64,000 nt of DNA from PALSA-911 sp963743035. Lineage in GTDB: Bacteria; Pseudomonadota; Alphaproteobacteria; Acetobacterales; Acetobacteraceae. Shown here piece by piece: positions 8,002 to 16,945 of the stretch (position 1 is its first letter; each line of letters begins with the position of its first letter). The notes beneath the pieces are model-generated. The model was not told the origin of the DNA and ran no database searches. It was given only the letters and a program-made list of their open reading frames with translations. The position numbers and the translations under genes are program-made. The stretch covers positions 62,001 through 126,000 of the forward strand of contig CAVUOB010000006.1 in assembly GCA_963743035.1 (NCBI GenBank). The letters are read 5' to 3'.

Positions 8002-9470
8002 ATGATCAGGCAACCCGAACCCAAGCCCGACGTGCTGGCCCGGCGCGACGAGATCATTGCCGGCCTGAACGCCCTGCTGCCGGAGACCGGGGTGATCTCC
8101 GACGCCATCCGGCTGAAGCCGTACGAGACGGACGGGCTGGCCGCCTACCGCCAGCCGCCGCTCGCGGTCGCGCTGCCGCAGAACACCGAGCAGGTCGCGG
8201 CGATCCTGAAGCTTCTGCCATGCGAACGGCGTGCGGGTGATCCCGCGCGGCGCCGGCACCAGCCTGTCCGGCGGCGCGCTGCCGCTGGCCGATGCCGTGG
8301 TGCTCGGCCTGATGCGCATGAACCGCATCCTGGAGATCGACTACGCCGATCGCTGCGCCGTGGTGCAGGCCGGCGTGACCAATATCGGCATCACCGAGGC
8401 GGTGCAGGGGCAGGGCTTCTTCTACGCGCCCGACCCGTCCAGCCAGCTCGCCTGCATGATCGGCGGCAACGTCAACATGAATTCCGGCGGCGCGCATTGC
8501 CTGAAATACGGCGTCACCGCCAACAACCTGCTCGGCCTGAAGATGGTCACCATCGAGGGCGAGATCCTGGACATCGGCGGCGCGCATCTGGATGCCGCCG
8601 GCTATGACTGGCTCGGCCTGCTGACCGGCAGCGAGGGCCAGCTGGTGGTGGTGACCGAGGTGACCGTGCGCATCCTGCGCGGACCGGAAGGCGCGCGGGC
8701 GATGCTGGTGGCGTTCGGATCGAACGAGATCGCCGGCGCCTGCGTGGATGCGATCATCTCGTCGGGCATCATTCCCGTGGCGCTGGAGTTCATGGACCGC
8801 CCGGCGATCCATGCCTGCGAGGCCTTCGCCCATGCCGGCTATCCGCTGGATGCCGAGGCGATGCTGATCATCGAGGTCGAGGGCAGCGTCGCCGAGCAGG
8901 ACTGGCTGCTGGACCAGCATCCGCGCCATCTGCGAGCGGTTTTCGACCCGCTCAGCCTGAAAGTGTCGCAATCGGCCGAGGAGTCGCTGGCGATCTGGAA
9001 GGGCCGCAAGGGCGCGTTCGGGGCGATCGGGCGCATCAGCCCGGATTATCTGTGCATGGACGGCACCATCCCGACCTCCCAGCTCGCGCCGGTGCTGCGC
9101 CGGATCGGCGAGATTGAGCGATGTCTACGGGCTGAAGGTGGCCAACATCTTCCACGCCGGCGACGGCAATCTGCATCCGCTGATCATGTTCGACGCCAAC
9201 AATCCCGCCAGCCTGCATGCGGCGGAGGAATTCGGCGCCGACATCCTGAAACTATGCGTGGAGGTCGGCGGCTGCCTGACCGGGGAGCATGGCGTGGGCG
9301 TGGAGAAGCGCGACCTGATGGGCGTGCAGTTCTCCGAGATCGAGCTCGACCAGCAGCGCCGCATCAAATCCGCCTTCGATCCCGGCTGGCTGCTCAATCC
9401 CAGCAAGGTCTTTCCCCTCCGGGACGCCGCGGCCGTGGCACCAGCCATCCCGGCGCTCGCCGCGGAATGA
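8002..9470 (+). pseudogene. glcD: Glycolate oxidase subunit GlcD (FAD), frameshifted as read
   Basis: Homologous throughout to the FAD-binding glycolate dehydrogenase subunit: PRGAGTSLSGGALP and GGNVNMNSGGAHCLKYG in the PCMH FAD domain, ISPDYLCMDGTIP, FHAGDGNLHPL and the C-terminal GEHGVGVEKRDL. As given it is broken by a +1 at about 8218 (ctgccatgcg for CTG CAT GCG), a compensating pair near 8913 and 8948, and a +1 near 9116 (gattgagcgatg). Removing them restores one 489-residue frame without stops. The lack of any other decay suggests assembly errors, but true mutation cannot be excluded. GlcD oxidises glycolate to glyoxylate. ATGA overlap with glcE. Confidence 0.85.
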
Positions 9471-10706
9471 ACGCCCTGGCCGCGCCGATGGAAGCCCCCG
9501 TCGAGGAGGCGGGGTTCGCGGCCGCCATCGCGGATGCCGCCGCCGCCGGGGAGCCGGTGCTGGTGCGCGGCAACGCCAGCAAGATGGGCATGCTGCGCCC
9601 GGTGCAGGCGGCGCGGGTGCTGTCCACCGCCAATCATTGGGGCATCACGCTGTATTCGCCGCAGGAGCTGATCCTGTCGGCCCGCGCCGGCACCTATCTG
9701 ACCAATGTCGAGGCGGCGCTGGCCGAGAAGGGCCAGCATCTGATCGCCGAGCCGCCGGATTTCTCCGCCCTGCTCGGCAACGGCGCGCCGCAGAGCCTCC
9801 TGCCGCAGAGCCTGGGCGGCGTGGTAGCGGCCAATCTGTCCGGGCCGCGCCGGGTGGCCTGGGGGGCGATGCGCGATCACGTCATGGGCGTGCGGGCGGT
9901 GAACGGCCTCGGCGAGACCATCCATTCCGGCGGGCGGGTGCTGAAGAACGTCACCGGGCTCGATTTGTGCAAGCTGCTGACCGGCAGCCACGGCACGCTG
10001 GGCGTGATCACCGAGATCACGCTGAAGGTGCTGCCGGCGCCCGAGGCCACCGGCACGCTGCTGCTGGCCGGGCTGGACGCCGAGGAAGGCGTGGCGGCGC
10101 TGTCGGCCGGGCTCGGCTCGCCGTACAGCGTCTCCGCCGCCGCCTGGCTGCCGGCGGAGGCGGCCGCGCTTGTGCCTGGGCTGGGTGGCTTCGGCCGGTC
10201 CGTGGCGCTGCTGCGGATCGAGGATTTCGCCACCTCGGTCGACCTATCGCACCGGGCGCCTGCGGGCCGATCTGGCGCGGTTCGGCGCGGCGGAGATCCT
10301 GGACGACGCCGCCAGCCGGGCCGTCTGGCGCGCGGTGCGCGACGCCGTGCCGCTGCCGACGGCAGCGGGGGACGCGGTCTGGCGCGTCTCCGTGCGGCCA
10401 TCCGCCGGCCCCGGCGTTCTGGGCACGCTGCAGGCGGCAAGCGGCATGCGCGGCTTTCTGGATTGGGGCGGCGGGCTGGTCTGGCTCGCCGGTCCTGCCG
10501 ATGCCGGCACCCATGCGGCGGTGGAGCAGGCGGCGCGCGACGCCGGGGGCACCTGGACGCTGCTGCGCGCGCCGGAACCGCTGCGTGCCGCGGTCGACGT
10601 GGTGCCGCCGGAAGCCGCCGCCCTGGCGCGGATCACCCGGCGGGTGAAGGCGGCGCTGGATCCCAGAGGCATTCTCAATCCCGGCCGCCTCTATGCCGGA
10701 CTCTGA
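9467..10706 (+). pseudogene. glcE: Glycolate oxidase subunit GlcE (FAD), frameshifted as read
   Basis: The second FAD-binding subunit of the glycolate dehydrogenase complex, about 412 residues after repair. PQELILSARAGT, GGVVAANLSGPRR and TGLDLCKLLTGSHGTLGVI are the diagnostic FAD-domain blocks, and the C-terminus carries the usual LDPRGILNPGRLY. One +1 near 10241 (gtc-g-acctatcgc) moves the frame: the product is correct up to FATSV and resumes as TYRTGRLRADL in the next frame. It starts at an ATGA overlap with glcD, the expected coupling within the operon. Confidence 0.85.
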
Positions 10707-10716
10707 CGGGCACCGC

Positions 10717-11007
10717 ATGTCCATACCGAGCTTCGTGATCATCCTTCCCTGCCTGGCCGGCTTCCTGCTGTGCATTCTTCGCTACTACCAGGCGGATCCG
10801 GTGAACCGGCTGACGGACCGCCGATTCGTCACCGGTTCGGCGGCGGTGGCGACCATCCTTGGCTATCTGGTCAGCGGCATCGTGTGGCCCGATGCCGGAA
10901 TGCTGCCGGCGGGCTTCCTGGTGCTGGCGCTTGGCCTGCTCGGTTACGCGGTCCGGCTGTTCCGCCAGCCGCTGCATCCGCCCACGCCCACGCCCACGCC
11001 GGGCTGA
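10717..11007 (+). CDS. Small membrane protein within the glc operon
   Basis: A 96-residue protein with three predicted membrane helices (residues about 3-20, 38-57 and 60-78) and a tail of Pro-Thr repeats from CCCACG triplication-like repeats. Not a recognised family. It starts 10 bases after glcE (an earlier ATG at 10693 would overlap glcE) and ends 16 bases before glcF, so it is cotranscribed with glycolate oxidase. A role as a membrane anchor or accessory for the GlcDEF complex is inference from position. Confidence 0.65.
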   Translation: MSIPSFVIILPCLAGFLLCILRYYQADPVNRLTDRRFVTGSAAVATILGYLVSGIVWPDAGMLPAGFLVLALGLLGYAVRLFRQPLHPPTPTPTPG

Positions 11008-11023
11008 ACCGGAAGGCCGCGCC

Positions 11024-12340
11024 ATGCAGACGAATTTCTCCGAGGCCCAGCTCCGCGATCCCGAGATCGCCGTCTCCAACCAGATCCTGCGCAGCTGCGT
11101 GCATTGCGGCATGTGCACCGCGACCTGTCCGACCTTCCTGCTGCTGGGCGACGAGCTCGATAGCCCGCGCGGTCGGATCTACCTGATCAAGGACATGCTG
11201 GAGCAGGGCCGTCCGGCAACCGAGGCGGTAGTGCGCCATGTCGATCGCTGCCTGTCCTGCCTGTCCTGCATGAGCACCTGCCCGTCGGGCGTGAACTACA
11301 TGCACCTGGTCGATCATGCCCGGGTGCATATCGAAAACACCTATCGCCGGCCCTGGCATGAGCGGCTGCTGCGCGGCGTGCTGGCCACGGTGCTGCCGCG
11401 CCCGTTCCTGCTGCGGCTGGCGCTGGCGGGGGCGAAGCTCGCCCGGCCGCTCGGCCGCCTGATCCCCGGCCAGGGCAGGCTGGCGAACCGGCTGCGGGCG
11501 ATGCTGCAACTCGCGCCGGCCTCGCTGCCCGGGCCGAGCCCGATCGGGGGGGCGCGCGTGCATCCAGCCGATGTAGTCCGGTATGGGGGCAAGCGTCGCG
11601 GGCGCGTCGCGCTGCTGGCCGGCTGCGCCCAGCAGGTGCTGTCGCCGCAGATCAACGAGGCGACGATCCGCCTGCTGACGCGGCTGGGGATCGAGGTGGT
11701 GGTGGCCAAGGGTGCCGGCTGCTGCGGCGCGCTGGTGCATCACATGGGCCGCCACGATCCGGCGCTGGCCGCTGCGCGGGGCAACCTCGCCGCCTGGGGG
11801 CGGGAGATCGACGGCGAGGGGCTGGACGCGATCGTGATCAACACCTCCGGCTGCGGCACCGTGGTGAAGGATTATGGCTTCCTGTTTCGCGAGCTGCCGG
11901 AGCGCGCACGCGCGGAGCAGGTCTCCGCCCTGGCGGTGGACATCACCGAGTATCTCACCCGCATCGGCTACGCGCCGACCCGCGAGGCGCCGGGGCTGAA
12001 AGTCGCCTATCATTCGGCCTGCAGCCTTCAGCACGGCCAGCAGATCCGCAGCGAACCGAAGGACTTGCTGGGACGTGCCGGCTTTGCCGTGGTGGAGCCG
12101 GCGGAGGCGCATATCTGCTGCGGCTCGGCGGGGACCTATAACCTGATGCAGCCGGAAATCGCCGCCCGGCTGCGCGAGCGCAAGCTCGGCAACATCCTGG
12201 CGACCCGGCCGGACCTGCTGGCGGCCGGCAATATCGGCTGCCTGACGCAGTTGTCCGGCGCCGGGCTGCCGGTGGTGCACACGGTGGAACTGCTGGACTG
12301 GATGGCCGGCGGTCCCCGGCCCGAGGTCCTGGTAAACTGA
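11024..12340 (+). CDS. glcF: Glycolate oxidase iron-sulfur subunit GlcF
   Basis: A 438-residue protein with two 4Fe-4S motifs, C25-x2-C28-x2-C31-x3-C35 and C76-x2-C79-x2-C82-x3-C86, each followed by Pro, and two CCG domains (GAGCCGALVHH and HICCGSAGTYN). It passes electrons from the FAD subunits GlcD/GlcE to the quinone pool at the membrane. The ATG at 11024 has GGAAGG 10 bases upstream. The reading frame is intact, in contrast to the preceding glcD and glcE. Confidence 0.95.
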   Translation: MQTNFSEAQLRDPEIAVSNQILRSCVHCGMCTATCPTFLLLGDELDSPRGRIYLIKDMLEQGRPATEAVVRHVDRCLSCLSCMSTCPSGVNYMHLVDHARVHIENTYRRPWHERLLRGVLATVLPRPFLLRLALAGAKLARPLGRLIPGQGRLANRLRAMLQLAPASLPGPSPIGGARVHPADVVRYGGKRRGRVALLAGCAQQVLSPQINEATIRLLTRLGIEVVVAKGAGCCGALVHHMGRHDPALAAARGNLAAWGREIDGEGLDAIVINTSGCGTVVKDYGFLFRELPERARAEQVSALAVDITEYLTRIGYAPTREAPGLKVAYHSACSLQHGQQIRSEPKDLLGRAGFAVVEPAEAHICCGSAGTYNLMQPEIAARLRERKLGNILATRPDLLAAGNIGCLTQLSGAGLPVVHTVELLDWMAGGPRPEVLVN

Positions 12341-12396
12341 ATTCTCGCGCAAACTGAACTCTTGTGCCGACGGCTCCGGCGGCGGCACCATGGGCC

Positions 12397-13050
12397 ATGC
12401 GGCGCTTGCTTCTTCTGCTGGCTGTGGTTTGCGCGGGTCCGGCCCTGGCCCAGATACCGGATGCGCCGCCCCGTGATGCGCCCCCGGGTGATGCGCCGCC
12501 AAGTGGTGCGTCCCCAGGTGGTGTGCCCACTGGGCGGCCTGCCGCGCCCGGGCCGGCCAGGGACCGCAACCAAATCCTGCTCGACCAGTTGCTGACCGCG
12601 CTGCGGGCCGCCCCGAGCGAGGATGTGGCGGGCATGCTGGAAGCCCGCATCGAGCATCTCTGGCTCGAAGCCGGCTCCCCGGCGGTCGGGCTGCTGATGA
12701 TGCGCGGCATGCGGGAGATGCAGGCCGGCACGCCATCCGACGCGGAAGAGGATTTCGACGCGGCGATCGCGCTCGATCCCGGCAATCCCGAGGCCTGGCA
12801 CCGGCGCGCGATCGCGCGCTTCGAGGACGGCGACACGTTGGGCGCGATCGAGGACATCGGCGAGGTGCTGCAGCGCGAGCCCCGCAACTTCGCCGCGCTG
12901 GACACGCTGGCGCGCCTGTCCGAGGCGCGGGAGGACTGGAAGGGCGCCTATGCCGCCTGGCAGAAGAAGCTGGAGATCGACCCGAAGACGCCCGGGGGCG
13001 AGGAAAAGCTGAAGGATTTGCGCCGCCGGGCGCTGGGGGACGATACCTGA
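12397..13050 (+). CDS. Periplasmic TPR-repeat protein
   Basis: A 217-residue exported protein. The signal peptide MRRLLLLLAVVCAGPALA is followed by a Pro/Asp/Ala linker built from repeated GATGCGCC-type DNA. Two or three tetratricopeptide units follow (DAEEDFDAAIALDPGNPEAWHR-like and AIEDIGEVLQREPRNFAALDTLA-like). It is probably a periplasmic scaffold; partner unknown. An in-frame GTG at 12364 could extend it by 11 residues, but the ATG places the signal peptide at the N-terminus. Confidence 0.75.
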   Translation: MRRLLLLLAVVCAGPALAQIPDAPPRDAPPGDAPPSGASPGGVPTGRPAAPGPARDRNQILLDQLLTALRAAPSEDVAGMLEARIEHLWLEAGSPAVGLLMMRGMREMQAGTPSDAEEDFDAAIALDPGNPEAWHRRAIARFEDGDTLGAIEDIGEVLQREPRNFAALDTLARLSEAREDWKGAYAAWQKKLEIDPKTPGGEEKLKDLRRRALGDDT

Positions 13051-13112
13051 GGTTATTCCAGCGTCAGGTTATTCCAGCGTCAGGTTATTCCAGCGTCAGG
13101 TTATTCCAGCGT
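13051..13112. repeat. 16-bp tandem repeat, 3.9 copies
   Basis: Unit GGTTATTCCAGCGTCA at 13051, 13067, 13083 and a partial copy at 13099. The last copy contains the final codons and stop of the osmC-like gene, so its 3' end has been amplified outward into the gap after the TPR gene. Confidence 0.95.
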
Positions 13113-13532
13113 CGCGTCCAGCGTGATGGTGGCGTTCAGCACCTTGGAGACCGGGCATCCGGCCTTGGCGGCGGCGACCACCTCCTGGAACTTCGCCGGA
13201 TCGATGCCCGGCACCTTGGCCTTCAGCACCAGATGCACCGCGGCGATCCTAAAGCCGCCCGCCTCCTGTTCCATGGACAGGGTGGCGTCGCAATGCAGGC
13301 TCTCCGGCGGATGGCCGGCGCCGCCGAGCTGGAATGCGGTCGCCATGCTGAAGCAGCCGGCATGGGCGGCAGCGATCAGCTCCTCGGGGTTGGTGCCGAG
13401 GCCATCGCCGAAGCGGGCATTGTATGAGTAGGGGGTGTCCTTCAGCGTCGCGCTTTGCGTCGTCAGGCTGCCCTTGCCCTCCTTGCCCGTGCCGAGCCAT
13501 TCCGCGCTGGCGCGGCGTTTGATGGTGGCCAT
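13101..13532 (-). CDS. osmC: OsmC family peroxiredoxin
   Basis: A 143-residue protein of the OsmC/Ohr superfamily. The two catalytic cysteines are C60 (AAAHAGCFSMA) and C126 (KAGCPVSK), and GTNPEELIAAAHAGC is the OsmC-subfamily signature. It reduces organic hydroperoxides, usually with lipoylated protein or thiol partners. Frame and length are intact. The stop codon lies in the last unit of a 16-bp tandem repeat. Confidence 0.93.
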   Translation of the reverse strand: MATIKRRASAEWLGTGKEGKGSLTTQSATLKDTPYSYNARFGDGLGTNPEELIAAAHAGCFSMATAFQLGGAGHPPESLHCDATLSMEQEAGGFRIAAVHLVLKAKVPGIDPAKFQEVVAAAKAGCPVSKVLNATITLDATLE

Positions 13533-13799
13533 GCTGTTCCTCCTGATGGTTCGCCTGGGTAACTGGGGATGGCGCCGGCGGATTTCACGCGGCCGATCCG
13601 CCGCCTGTCAGATGTCGCCGCGAGGCAGACGAGCCGGCTGGGTCGCGCTAATCAATTGCCCGGCCCCGCACGGGCAGGCGTCGTGCGTCCGACATTGCGC
13701 GTCGGGCATCGCATCGTCTCCGCGATCTTCGGCCGGAGGCACGGAAATCCGCGAAGCAGGTGATCGCTTGTCGGCGGATCCGCGGGTCGCCCAGTATCC

Positions 13800-15589
13800 A
13801 GCCGGGCTGCCCTTCGGAGCAGCGCCGTCGATAGAGGAATGCTCGACATCCCACCAACTGCTCCCGAGCGCCGGGTGGTCGACCGGGATATCGCGCAGTT
13901 CGCGGCGATCGACACAGGATGCGCGCCATCGACCGCCTGGCTGGCCCGGTCCGCCCGGCCAGGGCCGCGAAAATCCTTCGGCGTCGCCGCGCCGGACGGC
14001 AGCACGACGCTGCCGCAATCGCCCGGCAGTATGAAATGGGCGCAGAGACCGTCGATACTCACCGGACGGATTGTGCGGCCGCCGGCCAGGATGCGCAGAT
14101 CGGACCGGCCAATTTCGCCTGAACCGCGGTATCGGCGCGCACCGCACCCGGGCCGGACGCCGCGGCGCGGTCCGCCAGGCGGCGCCAGACGGCTCCACCG
14201 TGGCGTCGTCGGTCGCGACCAGGGCGAGCTGCCGGTCGCCGGTCCAGGCCCGTTCGCATCGGGTGCAGCGACACCACCGTGTCGGCATCGATGAACCAGT
14301 CGCGGTTGCCGGTTCCAGAAAGCTCTCGGCCGGCGTGTCACCGCCAGCAGGATGGCATGCGGGCCGAGTTCGACATGAAATGCCGCACCGCCCGGGCGCT
14401 GATTTCCTGAATGATGCTGATGCCGTTGACCAGCCGGCGGCATCGATCAGCACGCCGTCCAGATAGATCGCATGATCCGGCGACACCAGCAGGTCACGGG
14501 CCGGCACCTGCTCGTCGATGGCGGCCCGGCGGATGCGGATCGGCGCCGCCGCCGCGGTTCCGGATGGCGCGTCAGATCGATCCGCCGCTCGCCGATCCAG
14601 CGGACCGGCCGATGCTCGCCCGAGAATGTGGCCACCCGGTCGCCGACGCGCAGCGCCTCGACCGCCACATCGCCGCAATCGGTGCGGATGCGCGTGCCCG
14701 CAGCGAAGCAGATCACGCTGAGGATGCCGCTGTTGAACTGCACGTCGCTGGCGGCCGTTCCCAGCGCGAGGAACGCATCTGTCGTGTCACGGTGCCGTAG
14801 GTGATCCGGTAGCTGCCGTCGCGCGTTGGCGGTGATACTGTGGTTGCCGCTGGTACCCAGGTTGATCAGGTCGCCGGCGCCGAAGGCGGAGATCGCGGAT
14901 TTCACGGTCCCGAATGTCGGGCAGGATCAGTGTGTTGTTCACCGTGGTGACCGCGCCGAAGGTGAAGCTGTCGCCCGCGCCGGGCACGCTGACGTTCAGC
15001 GTGCCGCCATGCAGAATTCTGAAGGAAATGTGGCGCTGCAGATCTGCAGCGGATTGCCGCTGCCGCCGCTGAGATTGCCGCCGTCGACAAGGGCGGTGCC
15101 GCTGCCGGTGACCGCGGTCGGCGAGGTCATGGTGCCGCTCACCCGCAGCGTGCCGTTCAGCACCAGCTGTGTATCGGCGACGCCACTGAACCCCGCATCG
15201 ATCTGCAACAGACCGCCGACCTGCACCGTCACGGTGCCGTGCATGGTGAGCGTGCCGTCATCGATGATCGAACCGAAGATGGAGGCGCCGCCGTTGAACG
15301 TGACCGAGTTCGTGTTGTGCAGCACGGTGCCGGCGTACAGCGCCGCGGTGCCGTTGTTGACGGTGAACGTGCCGGCATTGTTCAGTGTTATGGTTTGCAA
15401 CGCGCCGCTGATGCCCAATGTCAGCGGCTGCGCCGCGAAGGTCTCGCCGCTGGCGATATTCACCGTGATCGGCTGAGCGGACGACAGATACGCGATCGTC
15501 ACCGATACGAAGTTCGGCGCTGCGACGGGCGACCAGTTGTTCGCGTCACTCCAGCTGGAGCCGTTGCCCAGCCCCGTCCATGTGGCCAT
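13800..15589 (-). pseudogene. Hint-domain (Hedgehog/intein-type) protein, decayed by frameshifts
   Basis: The first 195 codons from the ATG at 15589 are open: MATWTGLGNGSSWSDANNW, then Thr/Gly/Asn-rich beta repeats. The Hint core is then readable in shifting frames: ICFAAGTRIRTDCGDVAVEAL near 14705-14640, RDLLVSPDHAIYLDGVLIDAA near 14500-14440, HVELGPHAILLA near 14375, DLRILAGGRTIRP near 14100-14060 and DIPVDHPALGSSWWD near 13890-13840. All blocks match the intact paralogue at 60832-62670 in order. At least four frame changes make this a pseudogene unless several sequencing errors coincide. The last 45 residues of the paralogue are not recognisable here. Confidence 0.75.
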
Positions 15590-15727
15590 TGTCCCTGCTC
15601 TCCGGTGGCGATTGTGATGGGTGATCGCCGGCCGCCGCTGGGCATGCGGCCGGAATCGAACAACTCACAATTTCACAATTTTTGGATTTTGAACAGGGAT
15701 TCCGCCCTTTTTTCGGCGCCGCCGCGA

Positions 15728-16939
15728 TCAGCGGTCGGTCAGCCGCAACTCGATGCGCCGGTTCTTCGCATAGGCGTCGGGCGTGTCGCGGTCGTCCAGC
15801 GGCTGGTTGTCGCCGAAGCCGGTGGCGGCCAGGCGTTCGGGGGGGACGCCCTGCTCGATCAGCAGCTTCACCACGGTGATCGCGCGTGCCGCCGACAATT
15901 CCCAGTTGGACGCGAAGGCGGCGCTGCCGGAGATCGGGCGGCGGTCGGCATGCCCGTCCACGCGCAGCAGCCAGTTCACGCCGGGTGGGATGGTTTCCGC
16001 CACTTCGCGGATGGTCGCGGCCAGCCGGATGATCTGGTCCTGGCCGGCCGGCGTCAGCTCGGCGCTGCCGACGGGGAACAGCACCTCGCTCTGGAACACG
16101 AACCGGTCGCCGACGATCTGGATGCCCGGCCGCCCGGCCAGCACCTCGCGCAACTTGCCGAAGAACTCGCTGCGGTAGCGCTGCAGCTCCTCCACCTTCG
16201 CCGCCAGCGCCGCGTTCAGCCTTTGGCCGAGATTGGCGATCTGCGCGTCCTTGTCGCGTCCCGCGGCCTCGGCCAGGTCGAGCGATTTTGACACCTGGGT
16301 CATCTGGATGCGCAATTCGTCGAGCTGGCGGTTGAGCAGCGCGATCTGCGCGCGCGCGCTGTCGCCGAATTTCTTCTCGTCGGCCAGTTGCGCGGCGGAA
16401 GCGGCGCGCAATTGCTCCTCGGTCAGGCTTTTTGCCGCGGCGTCGCGCGCCTGTTTTTCCAGCTCGTCGCGGAGCGCGGCCAAAGCGCGGGTCTGCTCGG
16501 CCAGCCGCGCGGCGGCGGCCTGGCTGCGCAGATCGGCGTCCGATGCCAGCGCGCCGGCACGGTCCTTGTCCTGGCGCAGCGCGTCGCGCTCGGCGGTGAG
16601 CTTCGCCGTCTGATCGCGCAGCCCGGTCAGTTCCTGCGCGCTCGCCGCCTTCGCGGCGTTGGCGGCGTCCAGCTCGCGCGTCAGCCGGGCGACGGACAGG
16701 CCGAGATCGCTGGCCTTGCCGCGCTCCAGCGCCAGCATGTCCGACAGTTCCGAGAGCTGGCGGTTGACCTGGTCGAGCGCCTTGTCCCGCCCGGACAGCG
16801 CCACCGACAGGAAGCCCTGCGCCAGCACGAACACCAGCAGCACGAAGATGATGACCATGAGCAGCGTGGACAGCGCGTCCACATAGCCCGGCCAGGCATC
16901 CAGCCCATTGCCGCCGGAACGGCGTCTGCGGGCGGCCAT
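15728..16939 (-). CDS. MotB/OmpA-like peptidoglycan-binding protein with long coiled coil
   Basis: A 403-residue protein with a short cytoplasmic head, one membrane helix at about 22-44 (LLMVIIFVLLVFVLAQGFL), about 200 residues of Ala/Arg/Glu/Gln coiled coil and a C-terminal OmpA-like domain (about 275-400). The latter has LRVDGHADRRP, a LSAARAITVVKLL helix and the closing NRRIELRL. This is MotB/TolR-like topology: an inner-membrane stator subunit that grips peptidoglycan. It is coded with the MotA/ExbB-like gene just upstream in the operon (6-base gap). Whether the complex drives motility, transport or envelope maintenance is not shown. Confidence 0.85.
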   Translation of the reverse strand: MAARRRRSGGNGLDAWPGYVDALSTLLMVIIFVLLVFVLAQGFLSVALSGRDKALDQVNRQLSELSDMLALERGKASDLGLSVARLTRELDAANAAKAASAQELTGLRDQTAKLTAERDALRQDKDRAGALASDADLRSQAAAARLAEQTRALAALRDELEKQARDAAAKSLTEEQLRAASAAQLADEKKFGDSARAQIALLNRQLDELRIQMTQVSKSLDLAEAAGRDKDAQIANLGQRLNAALAAKVEELQRYRSEFFGKLREVLAGRPGIQIVGDRFVFQSEVLFPVGSAELTPAGQDQIIRLAATIREVAETIPPGVNWLLRVDGHADRRPISGSAAFASNWELSAARAITVVKLLIEQGVPPERLAATGFGDNQPLDDRDTPDAYAKNRRIELRLTDR

Positions 16940-16945
16940 TGCCGG

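Noticed and set aside
11024..12340. Long minus-strand open frames opposite glcF and other genes
   Set aside because: They are GC-rich shadow frames with Arg/Pro/His-rich composition and no family match; the plus-strand genes are clearly real.
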